Shown here: in pieces, positions 52,456 through 61,138 of the stretch
How the letters are laid out: each line of letters opens with the position of its first letter
Position numbering within the stretch: position 1 is the first letter of the stretch
Notes under the pieces: generated by a model
What the model was told of the DNA's origin: nothing
Databases searched by the model: none
What the model saw: only the letters and a program-made list of their open reading frames with translations
Translations under genes and position numbers: made by a program
Assembly (NCBI GenBank): GCA_046154645.1
Contig: JBJXDZ010000004.1
Span: 160,486-224,485, forward strand
Direction of reading: 5' to 3'
DNA length: 64,000 nt
DNA from: Ga0077555 sp046154645
GTDB lineage: Bacteria; Pseudomonadota; Alphaproteobacteria; Rhizobiales; Hyphomicrobiaceae

Positions 52456-53505
52456 ATGACCATGCCCCGCCGCCCCTTGCGCACACCGAGCGAGCTTGCC
52501 TCGGCTGGCTTCATCGCAGCTGACCGCGTGGCCGATCTGGACCGGGTGGCGGCCCGCTATGCCGTGGCCGTGACGCCGGACATGGCGGCCCTGATCGATC
52601 GCCGCGATGCCAATGACCCCATCGCGCGCCAGTTCATGCCCGACGCGCGTGAGCTCGACACACATCCTGATGACCGCGCCGACCCGATCGGCGATGCCAC
52701 GCATGAGAAGCTGCCCGGCCTCATCCACCGCTATCCCGATCGCGTGCTGCTCAAGCTGACGCACGCCTGCCCCGTCTATTGCCGCTTCTGTTTCCGCCGC
52801 GAGGTGGTCGGCCCCGGTGGCGAAACGATGCTCGCTGGCGATGCACTGGAGCAGGCGCTGGCCTATCTCGCCGCGCGTCCCGCCATTCGCGAGGTCATTC
52901 TCACCGGCGGCGATCCCTTGATCCTGGCGCCGCGCCGCATCGCCGAGATCACGCAACGGCTGTCGGCCATCGCGCATCTCGATATTCTGCGCTGGCACTC
53001 GCGCGTGCCGGTGGTGGCGCCCGATCGCGTGACGGCGGAGCTGGTCGCGGCCCTGCGCTCGGAGGCCAAGGCGGTCTACATCGGCATCCACGCCAATCAT
53101 CCGCGCGAGCTGACCTCGGCCGCACGGCACGCTATCCGCCAACTCGGCGACGCCGGCCTCGGCCTTGTCAGCCAGACCGTGCTGTTGAAAGGCGTCAACG
53201 ATGATGCGGCGATCCTGGTGGAGCTGTTCCGCGCCTTCGTCACGTTGAGGGTGCGGCCCTATTATCTCCACCATGCCGATCTGGCGCCGGGCACGGCGCA
53301 CTTTCGCACCACGATTGCCGAGGGCCAAGCCTTGATGCGCGCGTTGCGCGGCCGCGTTTCGGGGCTGGCGCTGCCGACCTACATCCTCGACATCCCCGGC
53401 GGCTTCGGCAAGGTGCCCGTTGGCCCGGCGTATGTTGATGCAGCGACAGGGGCCATCACGGACATCGACGGCGGCGTGCATCCGCCTTCGAGCAGTGAGG
53501 CCTGA
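52456..53505 (+). CDS. lysine-2,3-aminomutase-like radical SAM enzyme
   Basis: The 349-residue product is a radical SAM protein with the cluster motif CPVYCRFC (Cys105, Cys109, Cys112) and the pyridoxal-phosphate-related ending YILDIPGGFGKVPVGPAY, as in EpmB/KamA proteins. In many bacteria the EpmB form modifies elongation factor P with EpmA; neither epmA nor efp is in this window, so the free-lysine or EF-P role is open. Segments such as VILTGGDPLIL and LRWHSRVPVVAPDRV fit the family. The ATG at 52456 was chosen; 52462 is an alternative. Confidence 0.88.
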   Translation: MTMPRRPLRTPSELASAGFIAADRVADLDRVAARYAVAVTPDMAALIDRRDANDPIARQFMPDARELDTHPDDRADPIGDATHEKLPGLIHRYPDRVLLKLTHACPVYCRFCFRREVVGPGGETMLAGDALEQALAYLAARPAIREVILTGGDPLILAPRRIAEITQRLSAIAHLDILRWHSRVPVVAPDRVTAELVAALRSEAKAVYIGIHANHPRELTSAARHAIRQLGDAGLGLVSQTVLLKGVNDDAAILVELFRAFVTLRVRPYYLHHADLAPGTAHFRTTIAEGQALMRALRGRVSGLALPTYILDIPGGFGKVPVGPAYVDAATGAITDIDGGVHPPSSSEA

Positions 53506-53891
53506 TGCAGTCAACAAGTGTATCTGTACACTAAGGTCGATTAGACATGACTTAGATCGCATTGGCATCCCCCTCCCCAGCGGGGAGGGGTCGGGGGTGG
53601 GGAGATGATCGGCGACGGAAGTTGGCGTTCGGCCATCAAGCTTGCGGTGTTCACTGTGATCGTTGCTCCAAGCTCGACACCCCATCCCTACCCCTCCCCT
53701 GATGGGAGGGGGAACAAGTGGCGAGTTCACGAGTCATTGTGGGGGCCTGTGGCCCACGAAACCTTCTAAATGCTCGTAATGGCGGCGCTAGTGGTCGGGC
53801 TATAGGGCGGGTGTTGCGCTGGGGCGCTTGCTCGCCTCAGCAGCGCAAAGTGCGGTCTCCGCTCTTGTTGAACTTGGCTCACCCATGAGGC
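53506..53891. repeat. intergenic region with two inverted palindromic elements
   Basis: No gene is seen. Two hairpins face each other in inverted orientation. The first pairs CCCCTCCCC (53570-53578) with GGGGAGGGG (53582-53590). The second pairs CCCCTCCC (53691-53698) with GGGAGGGG (53704-53711). The flanking words GGTCGGGGGTGGGG and CCCCATCCCTACCCC are near reverse complements, so the two halves together form a large inverted element of about 145 bases. Confidence 0.65.
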
Positions 53892-54914
53892 TTAGCGCAT
53901 CAGCTTCGCGCCGGCGCCGAGGGCTGCGAGCTTGGCTGTCGCCACCGCACGCGACAACGGCGCCATGCCGCAATTGGTGCAGGCCTGGATGCGCGCGGAA
54001 TCCGCGTGTTTCGCCGCTTCCTTGAGCACCGCCGCCACGGCCTCGGGCGTTTCCACCTTGGTTGAGGCGACATCGATGGCGCCAACCAGAATGTCCTTCG
54101 AGGGCAGATGCCGAATGAGCGAGATCGGCACCTTCGAGCCCTGACATTCGAGCGACACCTGCCCGACGCGCGATTTGTCGAGCGCGGGGAATACCTCCTC
54201 ATATTGCCGCCACTCAGTGCCGAGCGTCTCCTTCCATTTGACGTTGGCCTCGATGCCATAGCCGTAGCAGATGTGCACCGCCGTCTGGCACTTGAGGCCA
54301 TCGATGGCGGCATCGAGTGCGGCGATGCCCCAGTCCTTGACGTCTTTCATGAAGACGTTGAACGCGGGCTCGTCGAACTGGATGACGTCGACGCCGGCCG
54401 CTTCCAATTCGCGCGCTTCCTGGTTCAGGATCTTGGCGAAGGCTATGGCCATGTCACTGCGACGGCCGTAATGCGCGTCGGCGATGGTGTCGCAGATGGT
54501 CATGGGACCGGGCAGCGTGAACTTCAGCTTGGCCTTGGTGTGGGCGCGCATGAAGCGGGCTTCGTCCACATGCACGGAGCGCTTGCGCGTGATCGGTCCG
54601 GTCACCGTCGGCACTTCGACGACGTAACGATTGTCGCGAATGCCCATCTGGGTTTTCTTGGCCCAGTCAATGCCGCCGGCATGTTCCAGGAAACCATGCA
54701 CGAAATGGATGCGGAACTGCTCGCCATCGGTGACGATGTCGATGCCGGCATCCTCCTGGTGCTTGAGCCACAACAAGGCTGCATCCTGCTTGGCCGCTTC
54801 CAATTCGGCGCCCGTCGTGCGCCATTGGCCCCACAGTTTCTCAGGCTCGGCGAGCCACGCCGGTTTTGGCAGGCTGCCGGCAATCGTCGTCGGGAAGCGG
54901 GGGAGCGCGGACAT
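53892..54914 (-). CDS. core-type cobalamin-independent methionine synthase
   Basis: The 340-residue product is the C-terminal, catalytic half of MetE without the N-terminal domain, as in the core-MetE group. The zinc-binding residues are in AVHICYGYG (His and Cys) and ACTNCGMAPL (Cys), and other family segments are GEQFRIHFVHGFLEHAGGID and VDVIQFDEPAFNVFMKDVKD. It transfers a methyl group to homocysteine, with the methyl donor unproven for this group. Its usual partner DUF1852 gene is not adjacent. The ATG at 54914 matches the family start. Confidence 0.88.
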   Translation of the reverse strand: MSALPRFPTTIAGSLPKPAWLAEPEKLWGQWRTTGAELEAAKQDAALLWLKHQEDAGIDIVTDGEQFRIHFVHGFLEHAGGIDWAKKTQMGIRDNRYVVEVPTVTGPITRKRSVHVDEARFMRAHTKAKLKFTLPGPMTICDTIADAHYGRRSDMAIAFAKILNQEARELEAAGVDVIQFDEPAFNVFMKDVKDWGIAALDAAIDGLKCQTAVHICYGYGIEANVKWKETLGTEWRQYEEVFPALDKSRVGQVSLECQGSKVPISLIRHLPSKDILVGAIDVASTKVETPEAVAAVLKEAAKHADSARIQACTNCGMAPLSRAVATAKLAALGAGAKLMR

Positions 54915-54971
54915 GATGGGCCTTTGGGCGTGAGGTGGTGGGTGGTGGGTGGTGCTTGGTGTGTGGCGTAG

Positions 54972-55002
54972 GGTGCAATAGGCCTCTGGGCCGTATTGCA
55001 CC
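54972..55002. repeat. GGTGCAATA palindrome
   Basis: A 9-bp perfect stem, GGTGCAATA (54972-54980) and TATTGCACC (54994-55002), encloses GGCC-TCTG-GGCC, which can extend it. It matches the dispersed AGGGTGCAAT-type repeats of Rhizobiales. It lies between the molybdopterin enzyme (minus) and core MetE (minus) and could act as a terminator of the former. Confidence 0.55.
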
Positions 55003-55061
55003 AGCGCACGCGCCGCCGACGAGCGCAACGGCGCACTACGGCCTGCCGGCCAATTGACGCC

Positions 55062-57275
55062 CTATGCCGGGTGTGCGGCCGCTGTTCCGTCCCACCCGTC
55101 GGCGCGATTGTTCTCGCTGGCCTGCGCCTTGCGCACCCGGCAGCGCTGGCCACGGATGCTGGCGGAACCGGTGACGGGGTCGAACGGCCCTGAGTAAGAC
55201 AGCGCCGCATTGATGTTGATGTCCAGCACGCCGTGATCGGGGGATGCCACCTCGGGCCGCCACCAGCCCATGCCGGTGGCGACGACGGCCTCCGGCGTGG
55301 TGTCGGAAAGCTTGAGCTTCAGCCGCGCCGTGCCGCGCACGCCCGGCGTTTCCAGCACCACCCAATCGCCATCGCTGAGGCCCTGCGCCAGCGCTGTCGC
55401 GGGATGCATCAACAGGCGCGGATCGGGCGACACCTTGCGCGCCCACGCCTGCTCGCGGAACCGGGAATGATGGTACTGCTTCTCGCGATCGCCGGTGATC
55501 AATTCGAAGGGATAGTCCGCGGCCGCCTCCGGCACGGTCGCAATCGGCATTGCTTCCCAACCGGGCAAGGCATCGAGGCCATGCTTGGCCAGCCGCGACG
55601 CCGCCAGCTCCAGCTTGCCAGACGGCGTCGGAAACGGCTTCATCGCGAAATCACCGAGCGCAAACACCGGCCGCGCATAGCCCTTGGCTTCCAGCTCGGC
55701 GAAGGTGATGCCGGAATCCCCGAGCAGGTATTCGTTGAAGGCGCGCTGGCTCGGCCACGGAATGAAGTTCTGCGTGAGGGCCTGTCGCTTGGCCATGCGC
55801 TCGATCAGTGGCCGGGCGATGTCGATCTCGGTGCGTGCTTCGCCTTTCGGCGCCACATTGGCGCGGGCCAGCAGCACGATCTGCCCGATGCCCTGATAGG
55901 AAACCTCTTCCTCCTCGAGTGACGTTGTCTTCGGCAGCACGATGTCGGCCAGCTCCGCCGTCGGGTTCATCTGGTGTGCGGCCACGGCGATGAATTCCAG
56001 CGACCGCAGCGCTTCGATGGTGCGCCGGGTGTCGGGGTAAGTGAGCAAGACATTGACGCCGCTGATGTAGGCCGCCCGCACCGGATAGGGCTTGCCCGTC
56101 AGCATGGCCTCGATGACGGTCGGGTTGTGGCACGCCGTCTGCCAGCCGTCCGGCCCAGCCCACAGCGGATACTGCGCCGCGCCAATGGTTTTCTGCTCGG
56201 TTGCGAGCGGCAGGCGAAACTCCGGCCGGTGCAGCAAATCGAGATAGTTTGAGAAACCCTTGGGCTTCTTGTTGCGCAGGTTGCCGCCGGCCCGGTCGAC
56301 GTTGCCGCTGATGGCGACCAAGCAATGATAGGCCCGGAAGGCCTGTACGCCGCCGGCGAAGGCATCGATGCCGTGACCGGAGAGAAACGTCGAGGGGCCA
56401 TCGGCATACATGCGGGCTGCCGCCACGATGTCGGCGGCGGGAACGCCGGTGATGCGTTCGGCGACCGCGGGTGGATAGGCGGCGGCGCGTTGCGCCAACG
56501 CGTCGAAACCCGTGGTCCAACGGTCAACGAAGTCAACGTCGAACAGCTGCTCACTGATCATGACGTGGATCATCGCCAAGGCCAGGGCCGCGTCAGTGCC
56601 GATGTTGGGTCTGAGCCACAGGTCGGCCAGGTCCACGGCCGGCGTGCGCTTGGGATCGATGACGATGACTTTGGCGCCGCGCTTCCTGGCGATCTTGAGA
56701 TCGGCCCATTGCACGGGATCGGCAACGGCGAGGTTGCGCCCGACGATCAGCGCGCATCGGGTGTGCTCGATGTCGCCGCCATTGTCGATGTCGAGGCCGG
56801 TGACCTTGGCGCTCACCGCGCGGCAACCGCCGCACAGGTCCTGGTTGATCATCCAGTTGGGCGAGCCGAACGAGCGCAGCATCAGCGCCGTCATCAGGCT
56901 GCGGCTGAAGTTCGCCCCGCTGGTGGCGCCGACCAGCGCTTCGGGGCCAAAGCGGCGGCGCACATCGGCGAAGCGATCGGCGATCTCGTCGAGGGCCGTG
57001 TTCCAGGAGATGCGTTGCCACTGGCCGCTGCCGCGCGGTCCACTGCGGCGCATGGGATGGAGCAGGCGGTCGGGATGATTGCGGATACCGGGGCCGCCGC
57101 GAATGCCTTTGATGCAGTAGTTGCCGCGTGAGTAGGGATTGGCTGGATCAGGGGCGACGTTAACCACCTCGCCATCCTTGACCGTGATCAGCCCGCCGCA
57201 GTTGACGGAGCACTCCCAGCAGGCGCTGGGAAAGGTACCCTCAGGATAGGCTGCCGCAGGATCGACGTTGGTCAT
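55062..57275 (-). CDS. molybdopterin oxidoreductase, DMSO reductase family
   Basis: The 737-residue product has an N-terminal [4Fe-4S] site (CWECSVNCGG, Cys19, Cys22, Cys26, with Cys53 in NYCIKG) and the molybdopterin domains of the DMSO reductase family, ending in the molydopterin-dinucleotide-binding domain (LITGDREKQYHHSRFREQAW onward). The candidate molybdenum ligand is a cysteine in NQDLCGGCRA (about 144). There is no Tat signal, so it is probably cytosolic. No electron-transfer or chaperone subunit is adjacent, so the substrate is unknown. The ATG at 57275 matches the family start. Confidence 0.85.
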   Translation of the reverse strand: MTNVDPAAAYPEGTFPSACWECSVNCGGLITVKDGEVVNVAPDPANPYSRGNYCIKGIRGGPGIRNHPDRLLHPMRRSGPRGSGQWQRISWNTALDEIADRFADVRRRFGPEALVGATSGANFSRSLMTALMLRSFGSPNWMINQDLCGGCRAVSAKVTGLDIDNGGDIEHTRCALIVGRNLAVADPVQWADLKIARKRGAKVIVIDPKRTPAVDLADLWLRPNIGTDAALALAMIHVMISEQLFDVDFVDRWTTGFDALAQRAAAYPPAVAERITGVPAADIVAAARMYADGPSTFLSGHGIDAFAGGVQAFRAYHCLVAISGNVDRAGGNLRNKKPKGFSNYLDLLHRPEFRLPLATEQKTIGAAQYPLWAGPDGWQTACHNPTVIEAMLTGKPYPVRAAYISGVNVLLTYPDTRRTIEALRSLEFIAVAAHQMNPTAELADIVLPKTTSLEEEEVSYQGIGQIVLLARANVAPKGEARTEIDIARPLIERMAKRQALTQNFIPWPSQRAFNEYLLGDSGITFAELEAKGYARPVFALGDFAMKPFPTPSGKLELAASRLAKHGLDALPGWEAMPIATVPEAAADYPFELITGDREKQYHHSRFREQAWARKVSPDPRLLMHPATALAQGLSDGDWVVLETPGVRGTARLKLKLSDTTPEAVVATGMGWWRPEVASPDHGVLDININAALSYSGPFDPVTGSASIRGQRCRVRKAQASENNRADGWDGTAAAHPA

Positions 57276-57400
57276 GGAGGCCCCACCTGTTTGAGCGGCT
57301 ATCACCCCGGCACAGTGCCACTTTTGCCGCCCTCGGGGCAATCTGGCGTTTTTGGTCGCGTTAAGGTGGCGGCAGTGCCCCTGCGCTATGCTGGCCGGCG

Positions 57401-58054
57401 ATGTCCGAGCCCTCACAACCCCAGCCATCCGAGCCGCCGCGCCGTGGCCTTAAGCGCACCGCAGCCCGGGCGGGCCTGGTGGCGTTTGCGGCGCTGAGGG
57501 CGATCCGGGCCACCCGTGCCGTGGTGCGTACCGCGCTCGAGGTGCTGCTGGCGGTCGTCATCGTGTTCGAGGAGTGGGGCTGGAAGCCGCTGGCTGCGGC
57601 ACTGGCCCAGTTGGCGCGGCTCAAGTCGATTGCTGCCCTCGAGGCCGCCGTGCAGGCGCTGCCGCCGTATCCATCGTTGCTGGTGTTCGCGTTGCCCTCC
57701 GCCTTGCTGTTTCCCTTGAAGCTCGCCTCGCTCTGGCTGATCGCAACGGGGCATCTGGTGCTGGCGACCTTGCTGTTCGTCGGCGCCAAGGTGGTCGGCA
57801 CGGCGCTGCTCGCCCGCATCTTCCAGCTGACGCAGCCGAAGCTGATGCAACTGGCCTGGTTCGCGCGCCTCTATGGCATCGTCATCCCGTGGAAGGACGC
57901 CCTGGTCGCGCGCGTCAAGGCGACACCGGTCTGGCAGGCGGCGAGCGCGTTGAAAGCGCGGTTCAAGGTGGCCGCTAAAGCAGTGTGGGCGCGCCTTAAG
58001 CCGCAAGCCATGGCGGCGCTGGCCCGGATGCGGGCATGGCTTGGGCACGGCTGA
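57401..58054 (+). CDS. conserved membrane protein
   Basis: The 217-residue product has two or three membrane segments (about residues 42-58, 90-115 and 118-135), a basic arginine-rich N-terminus and an alanine- and lysine-rich C-terminal helix (about 160-215). It resembles uncharacterised proteobacterial membrane proteins; I cannot name a family. It is divergent from the molybdopterin gene across 125 bases and convergent with serB, nine bases away. Confidence 0.6.
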   Translation: MSEPSQPQPSEPPRRGLKRTAARAGLVAFAALRAIRATRAVVRTALEVLLAVVIVFEEWGWKPLAAALAQLARLKSIAALEAAVQALPPYPSLLVFALPSALLFPLKLASLWLIATGHLVLATLLFVGAKVVGTALLARIFQLTQPKLMQLAWFARLYGIVIPWKDALVARVKATPVWQAASALKARFKVAAKAVWARLKPQAMAALARMRAWLGHG

Positions 58055-58063
58055 GCCGGTCCT

Positions 58064-58972
58064 CTACAACTTGATGATTTCCTGGCGCCGATAGCCCTGC
58101 AGATACAGCAGCGCCGTCAGATCGCCATGGGTGATGGCCGCGTGCGCTTCGGCCGCCACCACCGGTTTGGCGCGATAGGCAACGCCGAGGCCGGCCCGGC
58201 TGATCATGGCCAGATCATTGGCACCATCACCAACGGCGAGTGTCTGCGCCGGTGCCAAGCCTTTGGTTTGCGTCAGCTCCTGCAAGGCGGCAAGCTTGGC
58301 TTCGCGCCCCAGAATGGGGCCAACGACGTGGCCGGTCAGCTTACGCTGCTCCAGCGCCAACGTATTGGCACGGTTCTCATCGAAGCCCACGTCGGCGGCG
58401 ACCCGGCTGGTAAAGAACGTGAAGCCGCCCGAGACCAGCGCCGTATAGGCGCCGTTGGCGCGCATGGTGGCGACAAGCGAGCGGGCACCCGGCATAAGCG
58501 TTACCCGCTGCCGGTAGACGCCCTCGAGCTCCGCCTCGCTGATCCCCGCCAGCAGGCCGAGGCGCTCCTTCAGCGCCGCTTCGAAGTCGAGCTCCCCGCG
58601 CATGGCGCGCTCGGTAATGGCGGAGATGGGCGCCTTCAGGCCCAGCACATCGGCCATCTCGTCGATGCATTCCTGCTGGATGATGGTCGAATCCATATCC
58701 GCAATCAGCAGCCGCTTGCGGCGTCCATCTGCCGGCACTACCGCGACGTCGATGGGGTGGGGCAGGGCAGCCTGCGCGACCTCGTTGCGGATGGCCGCCG
58801 CTGTCGTTGCATCACCGACGGTGAACGCGATTTCAGCGGCCTCACCCTCGCTCAGCCACACCGGCGCCGACCAGGCCGCGCCGTTTGCTGATTGCGCCGT
58901 CGCGCAGGCCAGCGCATCGAGGGCTGCCGCGTGGCCGGGCGGCGCAATGAGAACCAGGACGAAGGTTGGCAT
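58064..58972 (-). CDS. serB: phosphoserine phosphatase
   Basis: SerB dephosphorylates phosphoserine, the last step of serine synthesis. The 302-residue product has an N-terminal ACT-like part and a HAD phosphatase domain with the catalytic DMDST motif (Asp92 nucleophile, Asp94), the segment ALVSGGFTFFTSRVAADVGF with motif II, and VGDGANDLAMISRAGLGVAY with motif III. It lies about 33 kb from serA and serC, so the pathway is split in two places. Confidence 0.96.
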   Translation of the reverse strand: MPTFVLVLIAPPGHAAALDALACATAQSANGAAWSAPVWLSEGEAAEIAFTVGDATTAAAIRNEVAQAALPHPIDVAVVPADGRRKRLLIADMDSTIIQQECIDEMADVLGLKAPISAITERAMRGELDFEAALKERLGLLAGISEAELEGVYRQRVTLMPGARSLVATMRANGAYTALVSGGFTFFTSRVAADVGFDENRANTLALEQRKLTGHVVGPILGREAKLAALQELTQTKGLAPAQTLAVGDGANDLAMISRAGLGVAYRAKPVVAAEAHAAITHGDLTALLYLQGYRRQEIIKL

Positions 58973-59070
58973 GGGGAATCCGGTGGATGCGGGCGGCGCG
59001 CCGTGCAGCGCAAGACATGTTTATGACGACCGCGGATGGCAGCGGCAAGGCAGCGGACGCTCGCCTCGCC

Positions 59071-59160
59071 CTCTCGCTCTCCCGGACGAAGGGAGTGCAC
59101 GCACCATTTGCGCCTCGGCCTGCCCACCGCGCATCCGGCGCGCGCGGCTTCGGGGATCAG
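59071..59160. repeat. degenerate copy of right-edge repeat
   Basis: The sequence CTCTCCCGGACGAAGGGAGTGCACGCACC and the later GCGCATCCGGCGCGCGCGGCTTCGGGGATC match words found in the repeat array at 63400-63998 (TCTTCCCGGACGAAGTG, GCATCCGGCGCGTGCGC, GCGCGGCTTCCGGG). It appears to be a shortened member of the same family, placed between serB and the nuclease gene. Confidence 0.5.
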
Positions 59161-59897
59161 CGCGACTGGGCTGGACGCCAGCCGGCCTGCACAGCCTCAT
59201 CCTCGCTGCAGAACCAGCGCTTGCCCTTGTCGCCGTCCATGCGGATCTTGTCGTACCAGGGGCTCCACGGCATGTGATAGATGCGGTCGTTGCGCGTCAC
59301 GTTGCCCTTGATGGCGCAGCCCTCCGGCGCCTTCACCTCGGCCACCTGCCATTTGCCGGCGCGAAAATCCCAGGCCGGCTCGGCCGGTCCCTGCCAGATG
59401 CCGGTCCGCCGCTGGCGGGCCTCGGCTTCCACGGCCACATAGGCCTGCGAGTACTTCACGAACGCCCAGGCGTGGCCAAGCCGCACCATCTCGGCGTTGA
59501 GTTCGGTCGCGCCGGCGAAGCACACGCCGAGCATGCGGCCATACTTGTCCGTGCCGCGGTTCTCACAGCGCACCTCGTTGCGGCCGATCAGGCGGCCAAG
59601 CTCACGCGTCGCAATGGCGCCGCAGGGCCAGGCATGCCCCATCTGCGTCAGGCAGGTTTGCGCGGCCTCCGGTGCGTCGATGCCCTCCAGGCGCACCTTG
59701 GTGCCCTCGAAATGCAAGGTGTCGCCGTCGACGATCGTCGGCCGGCCGGTGACGTCGCTGCCCGTCGGCGGCGTCGTTCCGGGACCCGGTCGGGCCAGCG
59801 AGACACCGACCAACACCACCGAGGCCGCGATACCCAGCGCGAGTGTGACTGCAGCCAGTTGCCGTGTTGCATAGGTCTTCAAGGTTGTGTCGATCAT
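59157..59897 (-). CDS. SNase-fold nuclease with C-terminal sunset-like domain
   Basis: The 246-residue product has one N-terminal membrane or signal segment (about residues 14-36), a staphylococcal nuclease domain (DGDTLHFEGTKVRLEGIDAP with the calcium and arginine residues, DKYGRMLGVCFAG with the second arginine), and a C-terminal domain of about 50 residues (CAIKGNVTRNDRIYHMPWSP and WFCSEDEAVQAGW) resembling the sunset domain. It is probably exported or membrane-bound and degrades nucleic acids outside the cytosol. The ATG at 59897 was chosen because it precedes the hydrophobic segment. Confidence 0.85.
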   Translation of the reverse strand: MIDTTLKTYATRQLAAVTLALGIAASVVLVGVSLARPGPGTTPPTGSDVTGRPTIVDGDTLHFEGTKVRLEGIDAPEAAQTCLTQMGHAWPCGAIATRELGRLIGRNEVRCENRGTDKYGRMLGVCFAGATELNAEMVRLGHAWAFVKYSQAYVAVEAEARQRRTGIWQGPAEPAWDFRAGKWQVAEVKAPEGCAIKGNVTRNDRIYHMPWSPWYDKIRMDGDKGKRWFCSEDEAVQAGWRPAQSR

Positions 59898-60176
59898 GAC
59901 AGCCTCCACTTTCGGTAGAGTCTGTCTGATTCGGGTGGCGCTCGCGAGGCTGAACCGTGTCCAAGCTGTGGACGGCAAGAGCGGGTTGCGAGAGCTAACA
60001 CTCTGGCAAGTAATGAATTATAATCGGTTCGCCAGGTCGCGAGCGGCGCCTGGAAGAAGCACAAACTCAACTTATGATAGTATTAAAGCCGAGATCGCAC
60101 GCAAGTGAGTTTGGAGATAAAATCAATCAATAGTTGTGGTTGTGCCCGCGATGCAGCAATCTAAGGGTGCGATTGA

Positions 60177-61082
60177 TCACGCCTTGGCACGCGCCAGCCG
60201 GTCGGTCACAATGCCAACGGCGACCAGCGCCACGCCGGCCGCCTGCAAAGGGCTCAGCACCTCGCCGAGCACCAGAACGCCAAGCAGCACGACGGTGACC
60301 AGCTCCATGCTGACAATGATCGAGTAGCCGCTCGAGGACAGGCGCGGCAGGGCGTAGGCGAACGAGGAGATCTGGATCACGCCACCGATGATGCCGATGC
60401 TGAGCAGGCTCAGCCAGCCGGTGCTGTCGACGGGGAACTTGAGGCCGATGCCGGCGGCGATCAGGGCATAGCCGCAGCCCAGACCAGAATAGATCGAGGC
60501 GGCGCCGGCAAACGGCGACACCTTGAGGGTGAAGCGATAGGCGATGGCGATGTAGGCTGCGAACCCGAGCGGCGTTGCCAGGGCGCAGGCGAGGCCGACC
60601 GGATCGCCGCCATCCAGCCTGAGGCTCGGCCAGCCGGCCAGGGCGGCACCGATAAAGATCAGGCTCACGGCAATGACCGAGCCCATCGCGATGCGCTTGC
60701 CGAAAATGAAGCGATCGATTGCCAGCGTCAGCATGGGATAGGTGAAGAACAGCGTCACCACCACGCTCGAGGGCAGCGTCTGCACGGCACGGAAATAGGT
60801 GAAGGTCTGCAGCACGCCGAGCGTAATGCCGTTGAGGAACAGGCCCCGTCCGCCACGCCGCCAGTCTTCGCCGAGATTGGCACTGGTAGCAGCGGCCAAT
60901 GGCCAGAGCACCAGCAGGGCAATGCCATAGCGCCAGAACAGCAACGACACCACGTCCATGCCCTGCGCATAGAGACCGACGGCCAGCATCGGCACGGTGC
61001 CGACCAGCGACGAGCCGGTGGCAGCAGCCAGCACGGCGCGCCAGTCCGAGGCTTGGGGCGGCGGCTTGGGCGTGGCCGTCAC
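60177..61082 (-). CDS. EamA family transporter
   Basis: The 301-residue product has ten membrane segments in two EamA repeats (about 18-145 and 160-295), as in drug/metabolite transporters. The segment TYFRAVQTLPSSVVVTLFFT and the matching ALPRLSSSGYSIIVSMELVT mark the two halves. Substrate is unknown. The start is a GTG at 61082 with GGAGG upstream. It lies 56 bases after pcaG on the same strand, so it may be co-transcribed and move an aromatic compound, but that is a guess. Confidence 0.85.
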   Translation of the reverse strand: MTATPKPPPQASDWRAVLAAATGSSLVGTVPMLAVGLYAQGMDVVSLLFWRYGIALLVLWPLAAATSANLGEDWRRGGRGLFLNGITLGVLQTFTYFRAVQTLPSSVVVTLFFTYPMLTLAIDRFIFGKRIAMGSVIAVSLIFIGAALAGWPSLRLDGGDPVGLACALATPLGFAAYIAIAYRFTLKVSPFAGAASIYSGLGCGYALIAAGIGLKFPVDSTGWLSLLSIGIIGGVIQISSFAYALPRLSSSGYSIIVSMELVTVVLLGVLVLGEVLSPLQAAGVALVAVGIVTDRLARAKA

Positions 61083-61138
61083 AGAGCCTCCACAGAGCGG
61101 TCGCGCATGGCCAGCAGTTCCCGTCGGGCCTGACCCAT

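Noticed and set aside
54915..55061. SAM riboswitch before core MetE
   Set aside because: The only structure seen is the GGTGCAATA palindrome, which matches a dispersed repeat. No SAM-II or other riboswitch core was recognised.
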